NCBI RefSeq assembly: GCF_030219325.1
Contig: NZ_CP126625.1
Span: forward strand, 1,910,857 to 1,974,856
From: Geothrix sp.
GTDB lineage: Bacteria > Acidobacteriota > Holophagae > Holophagales > Holophagaceae
Direction of reading: 5' to 3'
Length of the DNA: 64,000 bases
Shown here piece after piece: positions 8,284 to 17,231 of the stretch; the first letter of the stretch is position 1, and the number at the start of each line of letters is the position of its first letter. Under the pieces are notes generated by a model that made no database searches, had not been told where the DNA came from, and saw only the letters and a list, made by a program, of their open reading frames with translations. A program made the position numbers and the translations under genes.

Positions 8284-9746
8284 AGCTCGAAACCAAGGTC
8301 GGCCTCTTCTTCACCGGTGGCATCGTCCTCATGGCCGTGCTCATCTTCCGCACGGAAAAGCTGGAATTCGGCGGGAAGCGCAACCAGAACGAGCGCTTCA
8401 CCTACTTCCAGCAGGTGGCGGGCCTCAACCTGCAGAGCGCCGTGCGCATTGCCGGCGTCAAGGTCGGGGACGTCCGCACCATCGCGCTGGAGGACGGCAA
8501 GGCCCGGGTGGTGCTGGGCCTCTCCAACGAAGTCCCAGTCTACGCCGATGCGGTCGTCTCCCTCGGTTCCATCGGCATCCTGGGCGAGAAGTTCATCGAC
8601 CTCGATCCGGGCCACAGCGCCAAGGGTCCCTTCCCCGAAGGCAAGCCGCTTCCCAGCAAGGCCGGCGTCAGCCTCGACAACCTCATGGAGACCCTCTCCG
8701 AGATCGGCACCAACGTGAAGGGCGTCACCCAGGCCCTGAACCAGTCCATCGGTGGTGAGCAGGGCCGGCAGAAGCTCGATGAGATCGTGGACAACATCCG
8801 CGTGCTGACCGCCGAGTTCCGGTCCATGGCCCAGGAGAACCACGGGGCCATCAACCACACCATGGCGAACGTGGAGGCCCTCTCCTCCGACCTGCGGGAC
8901 AAGCTGCCCAAGCTGGCCCAGCAGTTCGAGGCCGTGGGCAAGAACCTCAACGCCATCATCGAGGAGAACCGGCCCGAGCTGAAGGGCGTCGTGGGCGACG
9001 TGCGCAAGCTGGCCCAGAGCTTCCAGGGCACCGCCGAGAACCTCAAGATCCTCACGGACCGGGTCAACAAGGGCGAAGGCACCATCGGCAAGCTGCTGAA
9101 CGATGAGACCACCATCAAGAAGATCAATGAGGCCGTGGACAACGTGAACGGCCTGCTGGGTGGCTTCAACAAGATGGACTTCCGCCTCGACATGAATGCG
9201 GCCCAGTGGGAGAAGCGCAAGGACAGCCGGGTGGGACTGGGGCTCGAGATCGTCCCCCGCCCCGACTACTGGTACTCCCTGGGCTTCGCCTCCACGCCCG
9301 ATGGGAAGCTCAGCGAGAGCTCGCGCACCGTCACCCAGCTCGATCCGGTCACGGGCAAGCCCGTCACGGTGGTGGAACGGACCAAGACCGTGACCACGGA
9401 CCAGACCTTCACGGCCTCGGCCCAGTTCGCCAAGCGTCTTGGACCCGCGATCTTCTCGGCCGGCATCGTCGAGAACAAGGGCGGCGGCGGCGTGGAGTTC
9501 CGAACCATGGATGATGACCGGCTCCGGTTCGGCTTCCTGGCCTATGACTTCACCAAGCGCGACGACAAGCCGAACCCCCGCTACCGCTTCACCAGCAGCT
9601 ACCAGTTCTGGAAGGGCGCCTACATCCAGGCCGGCGTCCAGGACATCGGCAACAAGGATCTGCGCACGATCTTCTTCGGGGGCGGCCTGCGCTGGAAGGA
9701 TGACGACCTGAAGAAGATGGTGGGCCTTGCCGGAGCCGCCAAGTGA
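8280..9746 (+). CDS. MCE (MlaD)-family lipid-binding protein
   Basis: 488 residues starting in the ATGA overlap with mlaF. A single N-terminal transmembrane helix (about residues 6-25) is followed by one MCE domain (about 38-118; VAGLNLQSAVRIAGVKVGDV and IGILGEKFIDLDPG). A long helical region with repeated LAQ/LN heptads (about 135-300) comes next, and then a C-terminal part of about 165 residues with alternating hydrophobic strands that looks beta-rich. It is much longer than E. coli MlaD (about 180 residues), resembling periplasm-spanning MCE proteins. It would form the substrate-conducting ring of the transporter encoded by the two upstream genes. Confidence 0.9.
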   Translation: MKLETKVGLFFTGGIVLMAVLIFRTEKLEFGGKRNQNERFTYFQQVAGLNLQSAVRIAGVKVGDVRTIALEDGKARVVLGLSNEVPVYADAVVSLGSIGILGEKFIDLDPGHSAKGPFPEGKPLPSKAGVSLDNLMETLSEIGTNVKGVTQALNQSIGGEQGRQKLDEIVDNIRVLTAEFRSMAQENHGAINHTMANVEALSSDLRDKLPKLAQQFEAVGKNLNAIIEENRPELKGVVGDVRKLAQSFQGTAENLKILTDRVNKGEGTIGKLLNDETTIKKINEAVDNVNGLLGGFNKMDFRLDMNAAQWEKRKDSRVGLGLEIVPRPDYWYSLGFASTPDGKLSESSRTVTQLDPVTGKPVTVVERTKTVTTDQTFTASAQFAKRLGPAIFSAGIVENKGGGGVEFRTMDDDRLRFGFLAYDFTKRDDKPNPRYRFTSSYQFWKGAYIQAGVQDIGNKDLRTIFFGGGLRWKDDDLKKMVGLAGAAK

Positions 9747-10531
9747 AGGAACTCCGCGTCCCCGCTCTCTCCGGCCCCCTGCCGGACGAGCGGGGCCTGG
9801 CCTTCCTCCTGGTCCGCCGGGGAGTCCCCCTCGCATTGGCCGGGATCTCCTTCCTGGCCGCGGCGCTGCATGCCGCAGGCCGGGGGTGGTGGATGCTGGC
9901 GGGCGTCGGCGCCCTGGCGGCGGCCTGGCCCAGTTTCCTCCGCGGCCAGGCCTTCCTTCGGAATCGGGCGGCGATCATGCGCCAGGACAGCCTGTGGGCC
10001 AATGCGCTCGTGCCCCTGGCCCGGCGGCTGGGCCTGGAAGACGCCTGGATCCTGGCCTTCTGCGGGTACAACAATGAGCGGGTGCGGCAGGCCTTCGCCG
10101 GTCGCCGGGCCAAGCGCGCTCTGATCCTCCTGCCGCACTGCATCCAGATGTCCCGTTGCAAGGCGGGCATCCTCGACGACCTCCAGGCCTGCTACGACTG
10201 TGGCCTGTGCCCGGTGGGCGACTACATGAACGCGGCCCTGCTGAACCGCTGGGAGGGACGCATCACCAACCGCAGCCACAAGGCCTACCGCGAGGCCCGG
10301 GAATACCGGCCCGACCTGGTCGTGGCCGTGAGCTGCACCGATCGGCTGCTCAAGGGGCTCACCAAGATGCCCGAGATCCCCTGCTACGTCATCCCGCTCA
10401 TCCTGCCCCACGGCATGTGCGTCGACACGGATTTCAGCGTGCCCCACCTCTTCGCGGCCATGGAGACCCTGGTGGAGGCCAGACGGCCCCCCGGGGATGT
10501 CCAGCCGCTCCGGCGGGAAGGCATCGCATGA
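9743..10531 (+). CDS. DUF116-family protein
   Basis: 262 residues, GTG start overlapping the MCE gene's stop. There are two hydrophobic segments near the N-terminus (about residues 27-70). A cysteine-rich region follows, LPHCIQMSRCKAGILDD then CYDCGLCPVGDY, as in DUF116 proteins, and later VVAVSCTDRLLKG. The cysteines could bind metal or an Fe-S cluster. The biochemical function of DUF116 is not known to me. Position between a lipid transporter and a UbiA prenyltransferase, all overlapping, suggests a membrane-lipid link (inference). Confidence 0.8.
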   Translation: MKELRVPALSGPLPDERGLAFLLVRRGVPLALAGISFLAAALHAAGRGWWMLAGVGALAAAWPSFLRGQAFLRNRAAIMRQDSLWANALVPLARRLGLEDAWILAFCGYNNERVRQAFAGRRAKRALILLPHCIQMSRCKAGILDDLQACYDCGLCPVGDYMNAALLNRWEGRITNRSHKAYREAREYRPDLVVAVSCTDRLLKGLTKMPEIPCYVIPLILPHGMCVDTDFSVPHLFAAMETLVEARRPPGDVQPLRREGIA

Positions 10532-11424
10532 CGGGGAGTCGCTTCCCCATCCGGCGTTTTTTTGAAACGTGGATCGGCTCCGGGGCGATGCCCTACCTGC
10601 TGCACCTCCGCCCCCTGGAGTGGCCGATCATGTCCGCCCACTTTCTGCTGGGCACCCTCCTGGCCACGGGCTGGGCTCTGAGTGCTCGGCCCACCCTCCT
10701 GGGCTGGTTCATCTTCGTGGCGCTCATGAACGGCGGGACGCTGGCCATCAACAGCGCCTTCGACCAGGACGAGGGGGACATCGGCTACCTGAAGGCGCCT
10801 CCAAAGCCTCCTAAGCACCTGGCCGTCTTCTCTGCGCTGTTGCTGGGGATCTCGGCCCTCCTGGGATTCCTCCTCCCCCTGCCCTTCGCCCTCATCAACC
10901 TGGGCTGCGTGGTAATGAGCGTTCTCTACTCCGTGCCCCCGCCCCGCCTGAAGGCCAGGGCCGGCTGGGACCTCCTCATCAACTGCGTCGGATTCGGCCT
11001 GCTGACCCCCCTGGCCGGCTGGGCCCTGACCGGCCGACCCTTCAGCCGCCCCATCCTGCGGGCATCCGTCGGCTTCGCCTTCCTGTTCGCCACCCTTTAC
11101 CCCATGACCCAGATCTACCAGGTCGCTGAGGACAGCCGTCGGGGCGACCGGACCCTGGTGATCCAGGTGGGAGTGGGGCGCAGCCTGGGCCTGGCTCTTG
11201 TCGCGGCCCTGATCGCCCACGGGTTCTTCCTGGCCGGGGTCCTGGCCAGGCACCGCCATCCGCTGTTCCTCCTCCCCTCGCTGTTGGCCTGGCTGGCCGT
11301 CCTCCTGCCCTGGCTGCACGGCTGGCGCACCTGGACCGACCAGCAGCATGAAGCAGGCATGTACTGGGGCCTGGCCGCCTGGGCCATCACCGATCTGAGC
11401 CTGCTGGCCCTGTTGTGGCCATGA
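10528..11424 (+). CDS. UbiA-family prenyltransferase
   Basis: 298 residues with about eight to nine hydrophobic helices. The two Asp-rich motifs of UbiA enzymes are present: NSAFDQDEGD (NxxxDxxxD type, about residue 80) and YQVAEDSRRGDRTL (DxxxD type, about 200). These bind Mg-diphosphate of the prenyl donor. The acceptor (quinone ring, tetrapyrrole, glycerol lipid) cannot be read from sequence. It starts by ATGA overlap with the DUF116 gene and is last of the run. Confidence 0.88.
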   Translation: MTGSRFPIRRFFETWIGSGAMPYLLHLRPLEWPIMSAHFLLGTLLATGWALSARPTLLGWFIFVALMNGGTLAINSAFDQDEGDIGYLKAPPKPPKHLAVFSALLLGISALLGFLLPLPFALINLGCVVMSVLYSVPPPRLKARAGWDLLINCVGFGLLTPLAGWALTGRPFSRPILRASVGFAFLFATLYPMTQIYQVAEDSRRGDRTLVIQVGVGRSLGLALVAALIAHGFFLAGVLARHRHPLFLLPSLLAWLAVLLPWLHGWRTWTDQQHEAGMYWGLAAWAITDLSLLALLWP

Positions 11425-11428
11425 TCCC

Positions 11429-11459
11429 TTGAGTATTGGACCTCCAGATCCGATAGACT
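11429..11459 (+). promoter_or_regulatory. Candidate sigma-70 promoter for the PBP7-like gene
   Basis: TTGAGT (11429-11434) is followed 17 bases later by GATAGA, or 19 bases later by TAGACT. It lies just after the ubiA stop and about 40 bases before the peptidase ATG. Sequence match only; no other support. Confidence 0.4.
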
Positions 11460-11498
11460 GGGAAGAAGTGATGACAATCGAAATCTTCTGGAGTCGGC

Positions 11499-12338
11499 AT
11501 GGCGCTCGACGGAATCAAGGGATGGATGGCAGGCACGCTGGCCGTGATCGGGGTGGCGCTGGGCGCAGCCTCGCCTCAGGCCTCCACGCGTCTTTCCCTT
11601 AAATCCGCCTCGGCCCTCGTTCTCGACCAGAGCACGGGCCAGGCCCTAGTGGAGAAGCAGGCCGCAGCCGTGGTGCCCATCGCCTCCCTGACCAAGCTGA
11701 TGACGGCCATGGTGCTGCTCGACGCCCACCTGGATCCCGCCGAGCTGCTCACCATCACCAGCGATGACAAGGACTCCCTCCGCCACAGCCGCTCACGGCT
11801 GCCCGTGGGCACCCGCCTCCCACGAGAGCAGGCGCTCCTGCTGGCCCTGCTGGCCTCGGAAAACCGGGCGGCCCATGCCCTGGGGCGCACCTACCCCGGC
11901 GGTCTGGCCAGCTTCGTCCAGGCCATGAATGCCAAGGCCCGGGAGCTCGGCCTCAGCGGCGCCCACTTCGAGGACCCTTCCGGGCTTTCCAGCGGCAACG
12001 TGGCCACGGCCTGGGATTTGGCGCGAATCATTCAGGCGGCCTACCGCTACCCGGAGATCCGGGACTTCAGCACCCGGCCTGAGACGACCCTCCAGGCGGG
12101 ACGGCGCAACATCCAGTTCCCGAACACCAACGCCCTCGTGCGCAACCCCAGGTGGAACATCGGGTTGTCCAAGACCGGCTACATCGAGGAGGCCGGCCGC
12201 TGCCTCGTCATGCAGGCGATGCTGGCCAACCGGCCCGTGCTGGTCATCCTCCTGGATTCCTGGGGCAAGTACACCCGCCTGGGGGACGCCAACCGCATCA
12301 AGCAGTGGCTGGAAACCCGTTCGGGATCGAAGGGCTGA
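11499..12338 (+). CDS. D-alanyl-D-alanine endopeptidase/carboxypeptidase (peptidase S11, PBP7-like)
   Basis: 279 residues. N-terminal signal peptide (hydrophobic to about residue 28, ending near SPQAST). All three penicillin-binding motifs are present: SLTK (catalytic Ser and Lys, ASLTKLMTA), SEN (SENRAAHALGRTY) and KTG (KTGYIEEAG). The size and lack of a large C-terminal domain fit PbpG (PBP7) rather than DacA. It would trim or cleave peptidoglycan cross-links in the periplasm. GGAG lies just before the ATG. Confidence 0.92.
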   Translation: MALDGIKGWMAGTLAVIGVALGAASPQASTRLSLKSASALVLDQSTGQALVEKQAAAVVPIASLTKLMTAMVLLDAHLDPAELLTITSDDKDSLRHSRSRLPVGTRLPREQALLLALLASENRAAHALGRTYPGGLASFVQAMNAKARELGLSGAHFEDPSGLSSGNVATAWDLARIIQAAYRYPEIRDFSTRPETTLQAGRRNIQFPNTNALVRNPRWNIGLSKTGYIEEAGRCLVMQAMLANRPVLVILLDSWGKYTRLGDANRIKQWLETRSGSKG

Positions 12339-12345
12339 CCTACCG

Positions 12346-13011
12346 GTGCTGACTCCGGGTGTCCCGACCCCCTTCCCGCTCCACTGGGGTTTTTCGACCC
12401 GCCAGGATCCGCCGGATTCTCTGCCGGAGCCGCGCCTGCACCAGGTGCATCGCTGTGGCGTGGTGGAGGCCCCCGATGCCGTGGTCGAGGCGGATGGCCT
12501 CTGGACTTCCCGGCCAGGCGTTCGCATCGGCGTGCGGGTGGCGGATTGCGTGCCGGTGCTGCTGGCCGGGCCGGTGGCCGGTGGCACGCCCTGGGTCGCC
12601 GCCCTTCACGCGGGTTGGCGTGGTGCCACCGGCCACGGAGATCCTGAGCCCGGGGGCGGCATCCTGCGCCGGGGCGTGGCCAGGTATCGCGCCCTGGGTG
12701 GAAATCCCCAAGACTTGGCCTGGGCCTGTGGACCCGCCATCCAGCGCTGCCACTTCGAGGTGGGAACCGAGGTCATCGAAGCCGCCCGCCAGGACCCGGC
12801 CTGGCGGGACGACCTGCAGTCCGCGGGACCCAGCGGCAAGGCCCATCTGGACCTGCATGGTTTGCTGAAAGCGCAGGCCCTGGATCTGGGCCTGAATCCA
12901 GCCAAGGACGGCAGCATGGGGCTCTGCACCGTCTGTCGGCCCGACCTGTTCCATTCCTACCGCCGGGGTGATGCCACCGGCCGCCAGTGGGGCTGGATCG
13001 AGATCGGCTAA
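12346..13011 (+). CDS. Laccase-domain (YfiH/PgeF) purine nucleoside/polyphenol oxidase-family protein
   Basis: 221 residues from a GTG at 12346, 7 bases after the previous stop. Family motifs: LHQVHR, TSRPGVRIGVRVADCVPVLL (ADC-PVLL), ALHAGWRGATG, ACGPAIQRCHFEVG and CTVCRPDLFHSYRR. The His, Cys and His of HQVH, DC and HAGW form the zinc/active site in this family. Members have been reported as purine nucleoside phosphorylase/adenosine deaminase-like enzymes; some act on muramyl peptides. The start codon choice is moderate since no ATG is available near. Confidence 0.85.
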   Translation: MLTPGVPTPFPLHWGFSTRQDPPDSLPEPRLHQVHRCGVVEAPDAVVEADGLWTSRPGVRIGVRVADCVPVLLAGPVAGGTPWVAALHAGWRGATGHGDPEPGGGILRRGVARYRALGGNPQDLAWACGPAIQRCHFEVGTEVIEAARQDPAWRDDLQSAGPSGKAHLDLHGLLKAQALDLGLNPAKDGSMGLCTVCRPDLFHSYRRGDATGRQWGWIEIG

Positions 13012-13018
13012 CCTGGAG

Positions 13019-13061
13019 CCTGAAGCCCTGAGGCCTGAAGCCCTAGGCCTGAAGCCTGAGG
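13019..13061 (+). repeat. Three tandem 14-15 bp repeats before spoVG
   Basis: CCTGAAGCCCTGAGG, CCTGAAGCCCTAGG and CCTGAAGCCTGAGG follow one another without gaps. The last GAGG (13058-13061) lies 6 bases before the spoVG ATG and serves as its ribosome-binding site, so the other copies place further Shine-Dalgarno-like words upstream. Confidence 0.85.
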
Positions 13062-13067
13062 ATTGAC

Positions 13068-13427
13068 ATGCTCAACATCACCGACATCCGGATCACCAAG
13101 GTGGAAGGCGACGACAAGCTGAAGGCCTTTGCCGCCCTGGTGATCGAGGACTGCTTCCTGGTGGGCGACCTCCGCGTGGTGGAGGGTGAGGACGGCTACT
13201 TCGTGGCCATGCCCAGCCGCCGCAAGCGCGACGGCAGCTTCAAGGACATCGCGTACCCTTTGAACAACACGCTGCGCGAAGTGATCGAGGAGAAGGTCCT
13301 GCTCGCCTACGAGGCGGCCACCGGCCACCGCGCCCTGAGCCGCATCGAGCGGGGTGAGGCCGTCCAAGTGCGTCCCGACCTGCTGGGCGTCGAGGAGTTC
13401 GGGTTCACACCGAAGACCAATGCCTGA
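13068..13427 (+). CDS. spoVG: SpoVG family regulator
   Basis: 119 residues. It aligns over its length with SpoVG: N-terminal ITDIRITKV, then AFAALVIEDCFLVGDLRVVEG, the diagnostic VAMPSRRKRDGSFKDIAYPL, and NNTLREVIEEKVL. SpoVG proteins bind DNA or RNA and influence division and development in Firmicutes and spirochaetes; they are also common in non-sporulating bacteria. The C-terminal 25 residues extend beyond the minimal fold. Confidence 0.92.
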   Translation: MLNITDIRITKVEGDDKLKAFAALVIEDCFLVGDLRVVEGEDGYFVAMPSRRKRDGSFKDIAYPLNNTLREVIEEKVLLAYEAATGHRALSRIERGEAVQVRPDLLGVEEFGFTPKTNA

Positions 13428-13484
13428 GGCCTGATCCCGGGGCTTGGGCAGGACGCGAACCCGCGCTATGCTTGCCTTTCCGCC

Positions 13485-13556
13485 TGGGGAGTAGCCAAGT
13501 GGTAAGGCAGCAGGTTTTGATCCTGCGTACCGAGGGTTCGAATCCTTCCTCCCCAA
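13485..13556 (+). tRNA. tRNA-Gln (TTG)
   Basis: Cloverleaf with acceptor TGGGGAG/CTCCCCA, D arm AGCCAAGTGGTAAGGC, anticodon stem-loop CAGGTTTTGATCCTG (anticodon TTG), T arm GAGGGTTCGAATCCTTC. Discriminator A at 13556. The following bases are CGC, so the CCA end is not encoded here, unlike the two tRNAs at the left edge of the window. Confidence 0.95.
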
Positions 13557-13557
13557 C

Positions 13558-13587
13558 GCAAAGGGCCGCCATCAGGCGGCCGTTTGC
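13558..13587 (+). terminator. Hairpin terminator after tRNA-Gln
   Basis: GCAAAGGGCCGCC pairs with GGCGGCCGTTTGC (one mismatch) around an ATCA loop immediately 3' of the tRNA. The short T run lies in the 3' arm. It separates the tRNA from the converging kinase gene. Confidence 0.65.
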
Positions 13588-13654
13588 GTTGGGGAGCGCT
13601 TGAAGGATTCGAAGTCACAGAATCGCTGGCACGGTGCGCAGGTAGGGCTAGTCC

Positions 13655-15559
13655 TCAGAGCTGGAAACTCAGCAGCTTGTCACCCGTCATGTCCACGGTC
13701 TCCGTCTTGGTGCCCTTGGGGCCTCGGACGGTGATGGTGTGGCGGCCCAGGGCGACCTGGATGGGGCTGCTGCCATCGCTTTCGGTGCCGGTGTCCTGAC
13801 CATCCACGAAGACCTTCCCGGATCCCGGGAAGGTGTTGACGGTGAGGTTGGCCAGTCCCGGTACGGTGAGGGTCACCGTCTGGCCTGCGGTCACCGTGAC
13901 AGCCCGGACGTCCTTGTAGAAGTGACGGGCGCTGATCAACTCCAGCTGATGGGTGCCGGGAGGCAATGGCAGCTTGGCGCCCGGGCTCAGCTCGCCCAGA
14001 TCCTTGCCGGCGGCCTTCACGCGGACGCTGAAGCCTCCGGACAGTTTGAGGGCCCCAGGTTCATGGGGATTCAGGGCGGGTTCCTGCCGGGTCTCGGCCG
14101 TGGTGGCCTCCTTGAGCTCGAAGACCCGGCCCCCGGGCACCTCGCCCGGCCCAAAATCCGACGCATGGCCCAGCTTGTCCTTGGTGAGGGTCAGGCGATG
14201 GGGCTGTCCCTGGTTCCACCGGACGGTGAGCGGCGTCACGCCTTCAAGCGGCTTCTCGTCCAGCACCACCGTCGCTCCCTTGGGGGTCGAGTCGATCAGT
14301 TCATCGGTGAGGACGGGTTGGAGGGGGAAGGCCCTTGGGGCTTCCCCGGCCTTGATCTCGTAGGTGACGGGTCGGTGCCCCTTCAGCTCGAGCCGCAGCT
14401 TGTCGCCGGTGACCAGGGCCTGGTTCATGGGCGTGGTGCCCACGGCCAGGTCGTTCACGAAGACCTTCGCTCCCGCGGGCTGGGAGTCGATCTGGAGCCG
14501 CGTGCCCTTGGGCCCCCGGAAGAAGAACCAGCTCAGCCCCACGGCGGCCACCAGCGTCAAAGCCGCGATCCACGGCCATCCGAGGGACTTTGATTCGGGC
14601 CGGGCCACGACCATGGTCTCGTCGAAGGAGGTGGAGACGATCTCAGGTAGCGGTGCCTCGCCGCTCATCCGCATGAGGCCGAGGATCTCCCGTCGATCCT
14701 CCTTGCCCAGTTCCACCACCGCATCCAGGAGTTCCCGGGTGAAGGCCGTGCAGGTGGGGTGCCGCTGCTCGGGTCGCTTGGCCAGCACCCGCTCGAACAC
14801 CCGCCGCCAGCCGTCCGGCAGCATGCCCACCACCGGGGGATGGACTTCGACGGGCGGTTCATTGACGATGCGGTAGAGGATGGTGTTGATGGATGATCCC
14901 GGGAACGGCGACTGTCCGCTCATCAGCTCGAAGACCAGCACCCCGAAGCTGAAGATGTCGGATCGGTTGTCGACCGTGCCTTCCTTGATCTGCTCGGGGC
15001 TCGCGTAGCTCGGCGTGCCCAGGAAGGTGCCGGTCTGGGTGAGGCTGGCATCCTCCCGCTTGGCGATCCCGAAATCCATGAGCTTGGGCCGCCCGTCCTC
15101 ACTGACCATCACGTTCCCGGGCTTCACGTCCCGGTGGACGATGGCCTTGGCGTGAGCGTGATCCAGGGCCTCGGCGAGCCCGACGATGATCTTGAACTTC
15201 TCCTTCATGGTCAGGGCGGGCCCGGCCTTCATGATCCCGTCCAGGGGGCGGCCCGCCACGTACTCCATGGCCAGGAAGGGGCCGTGGCCCTCCACCTCGC
15301 CCACGTCGTAGATGGCCACGATGCCGGGATGGTTGAGGAGGCCCGACACCTCCGCCTCGCGCTGGAACCGGGCCAGGTATTCATGCTGATCGGCCTCGGT
15401 CCGGACGGCGTCCAGCTTCATGAGCTTGATGGCCACCTTCCGCTTGATCCGGGGGTCCTCGGCCAGGACGACGCTCCCCATGGCCCCCGAACCGAGCAGG
15501 CGCAGGACCTGGTAGCGGCCGATCATTCTGGGGAAGTTGAGGTTGTCGAGGTCGCCCAT
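13655..15559 (-). CDS. Transmembrane Ser/Thr protein kinase with PEGA-type extracytoplasmic repeats
   Basis: 634 residues. The N-terminal Hanks kinase domain (about 12-290) has the glycine loop LGSGAMGSVVLAED, Lys in KVAIKLMK, HRDVKPGN catalytic loop, DFG in LMDFGIAKRE, and APE-like YASPEQ. All catalytic residues are present. A single transmembrane helix lies near residues 330-350. The outer part has PEGA-like modules (TRLQIDSQPAGAKVFVND, IDSTPKGATVVLDEKPLEG, and NLTVNTFPGSGKVFVDGQD near the C-terminus). It probably senses an envelope signal. It converges on tRNA-Gln and diverges from the glycosyltransferase gene. Confidence 0.93.
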   Translation of the reverse strand: MGDLDNLNFPRMIGRYQVLRLLGSGAMGSVVLAEDPRIKRKVAIKLMKLDAVRTEADQHEYLARFQREAEVSGLLNHPGIVAIYDVGEVEGHGPFLAMEYVAGRPLDGIMKAGPALTMKEKFKIIVGLAEALDHAHAKAIVHRDVKPGNVMVSEDGRPKLMDFGIAKREDASLTQTGTFLGTPSYASPEQIKEGTVDNRSDIFSFGVLVFELMSGQSPFPGSSINTILYRIVNEPPVEVHPPVVGMLPDGWRRVFERVLAKRPEQRHPTCTAFTRELLDAVVELGKEDRREILGLMRMSGEAPLPEIVSTSFDETMVVARPESKSLGWPWIAALTLVAAVGLSWFFFRGPKGTRLQIDSQPAGAKVFVNDLAVGTTPMNQALVTGDKLRLELKGHRPVTYEIKAGEAPRAFPLQPVLTDELIDSTPKGATVVLDEKPLEGVTPLTVRWNQGQPHRLTLTKDKLGHASDFGPGEVPGGRVFELKEATTAETRQEPALNPHEPGALKLSGGFSVRVKAAGKDLGELSPGAKLPLPPGTHQLELISARHFYKDVRAVTVTAGQTVTLTVPGLANLTVNTFPGSGKVFVDGQDTGTESDGSSPIQVALGRHTITVRGPKGTKTETVDMTGDKLLSFQL

Positions 15560-15685
15560 GTCAGCATCCTACCGAACCCATCGGAGATGAGGCGGTAGAT
15601 TGTTAGGTTTTTCATGGATTTTCCAAGATCCTGTGACACAATAAAGCAGGCCCACTGACCTGGGCTGTGGAGGGTCTGTTCCGTG

Positions 15686-17209
15686 ATGGAAGTCGTCAAA
15701 TCCGTCGTACTCGTCACCTACTTCACGTTGCTCACCATCCTGAGCATCTACGGGGCGCACCGCCTCTGGATGCTGCTGCTCTACTACCGCCACAAGAAGG
15801 ACGTGCCCCAGCCCCAGGGCGATGAGAGCTACCTTCCCGTGGTCACGGTGCAGCTGGCCGTGTTCAACGAGATGAACGTCATCGAGCGGCTCATGGACTA
15901 CGTCGTCAAGATGGACTGGCCCAAGGAGAAGCTCGAAATCCAGGTCCTGGACGACTCCACGGATGACACCGTCAAGGTGGCCAGCGCCGTGGTGGATCGA
16001 TACAAAGCCCTGGGCTTTGACATCCACTACCTGCATCGGACGGACCGCACGGGCTTCAAGGCCGGCGCCCTGTCCGAAGGCCTCAAGGTCGCCAAGGGCG
16101 AGCTGGTGGCCATGTTCGACGCCGACTTCCTCCCCACGGTCGACTTCCTCCGCAAGGCCGTGCCCCACTTCGCGGATGGCAAGGTGGCGTTCGTGCAGGG
16201 CTGCTGGGCCCACCTCAACCGCGAGTTCTCCCTGCTGACCCAGGTGCAGGCCATCCTGCTCGACGGCCACTTCGTGTTCGAGCACACCGCCCGCAACCGC
16301 TCCAAGGCCTTCTTCAACTTCAGCGGCACCGCCGGCATGTGGCGCGTCTCGGCCATCGCAGACGCCGGTGGCTGGGAGCACGACACCATCACCGAGGATG
16401 CCGACCTGTCCTACCGCGCCCAGCTCAAGGGCTGGAAGGGCGTCTACCTCAAGGATCTGGTGGTCCCCGCCGAGCTGCCCGTCGAGGTCAACGCCTTCAA
16501 GAGCCAGCAGCACCGCTGGGCCAAGGGCAATGCCCAGGTCATCCGCAAGCTCATGAAGACCATCTGGAAGTCCAACGAGAGCCTGCACACCAAGCTGGAG
16601 TGCTGGTTCCACCTGACGGCCAACTGCAACTACATGCTGATGGTGGTGCTCTCCATCATCATGGTGCCCGCCATGATCTTCCGGGCCGGCACCCCCATCC
16701 ACATCCTGCTGCTGACCGACGGCCCCTTCTTCCTCCTGAACGCCGTCAGCGTGGGTCTCTACTTCGGGCTCTCCCAGAAGGAGCTCACCGACAACACCGG
16801 CTGGACCCGCCGCCTGAAGTACATCCCCGGCCTCATGGGCCTGGGCATCGGCCTCGCCCTGAACCAGGCCAAGGCCGTGCTGGAAGGCTTCTTCACCGAC
16901 GACAAGGAGTTCAAGCGCACCCCCAAGTACGGCGTGGACGCCAATGGCAACTCGGTCACCAAGCGGGCCTACAAGGTGCCCAAGAGCCTCATGACCTTCC
17001 TGGAGCTGGGCTTCGCCATCTACTACTTCGGCGCGGTGCTGGTGGCCATCTACATCCGCAAGTGGGCCTCCGTGCCCTTCCTCTGGCTGTTCTTCAGCGG
17101 CTTCTCGTACATGAGCATCCTGTCCCTGGCCGACGTGAAGCTGTTCCGCCGCCTGGCCATGGATGAACCCGCCGACGACGCGCAGAGCGCCTCGAACTTC
17201 GTCCAGTAG
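15686..17209 (+). CDS. Membrane glycosyltransferase family 2 (cellulose synthase/mannan synthase-like)
   Basis: 507 residues from ATG 15686; a GTG directly in front (15683) could also start. An N-terminal transmembrane helix is followed by a GT2 domain with VTVQLAVFNE, the metal-binding DDSTDDT, FDADFLP (DxD), TEDADLSYR (catalytic Asp) and QQHRW (Q-x-x-R-W). Four to five C-terminal transmembrane helices follow. These are the motifs of processive beta-glycan synthases such as CslA mannan synthases. Product is unknown. No cellulose-type accessory genes (bcsB, bcsC) lie nearby. Confidence 0.9.
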   Translation: MEVVKSVVLVTYFTLLTILSIYGAHRLWMLLLYYRHKKDVPQPQGDESYLPVVTVQLAVFNEMNVIERLMDYVVKMDWPKEKLEIQVLDDSTDDTVKVASAVVDRYKALGFDIHYLHRTDRTGFKAGALSEGLKVAKGELVAMFDADFLPTVDFLRKAVPHFADGKVAFVQGCWAHLNREFSLLTQVQAILLDGHFVFEHTARNRSKAFFNFSGTAGMWRVSAIADAGGWEHDTITEDADLSYRAQLKGWKGVYLKDLVVPAELPVEVNAFKSQQHRWAKGNAQVIRKLMKTIWKSNESLHTKLECWFHLTANCNYMLMVVLSIIMVPAMIFRAGTPIHILLLTDGPFFLLNAVSVGLYFGLSQKELTDNTGWTRRLKYIPGLMGLGIGLALNQAKAVLEGFFTDDKEFKRTPKYGVDANGNSVTKRAYKVPKSLMTFLELGFAIYYFGAVLVAIYIRKWASVPFLWLFFSGFSYMSILSLADVKLFRRLAMDEPADDAQSASNFVQ

Positions 17210-17231
17210 CCGAAGCGTCCGATAAGGGACC

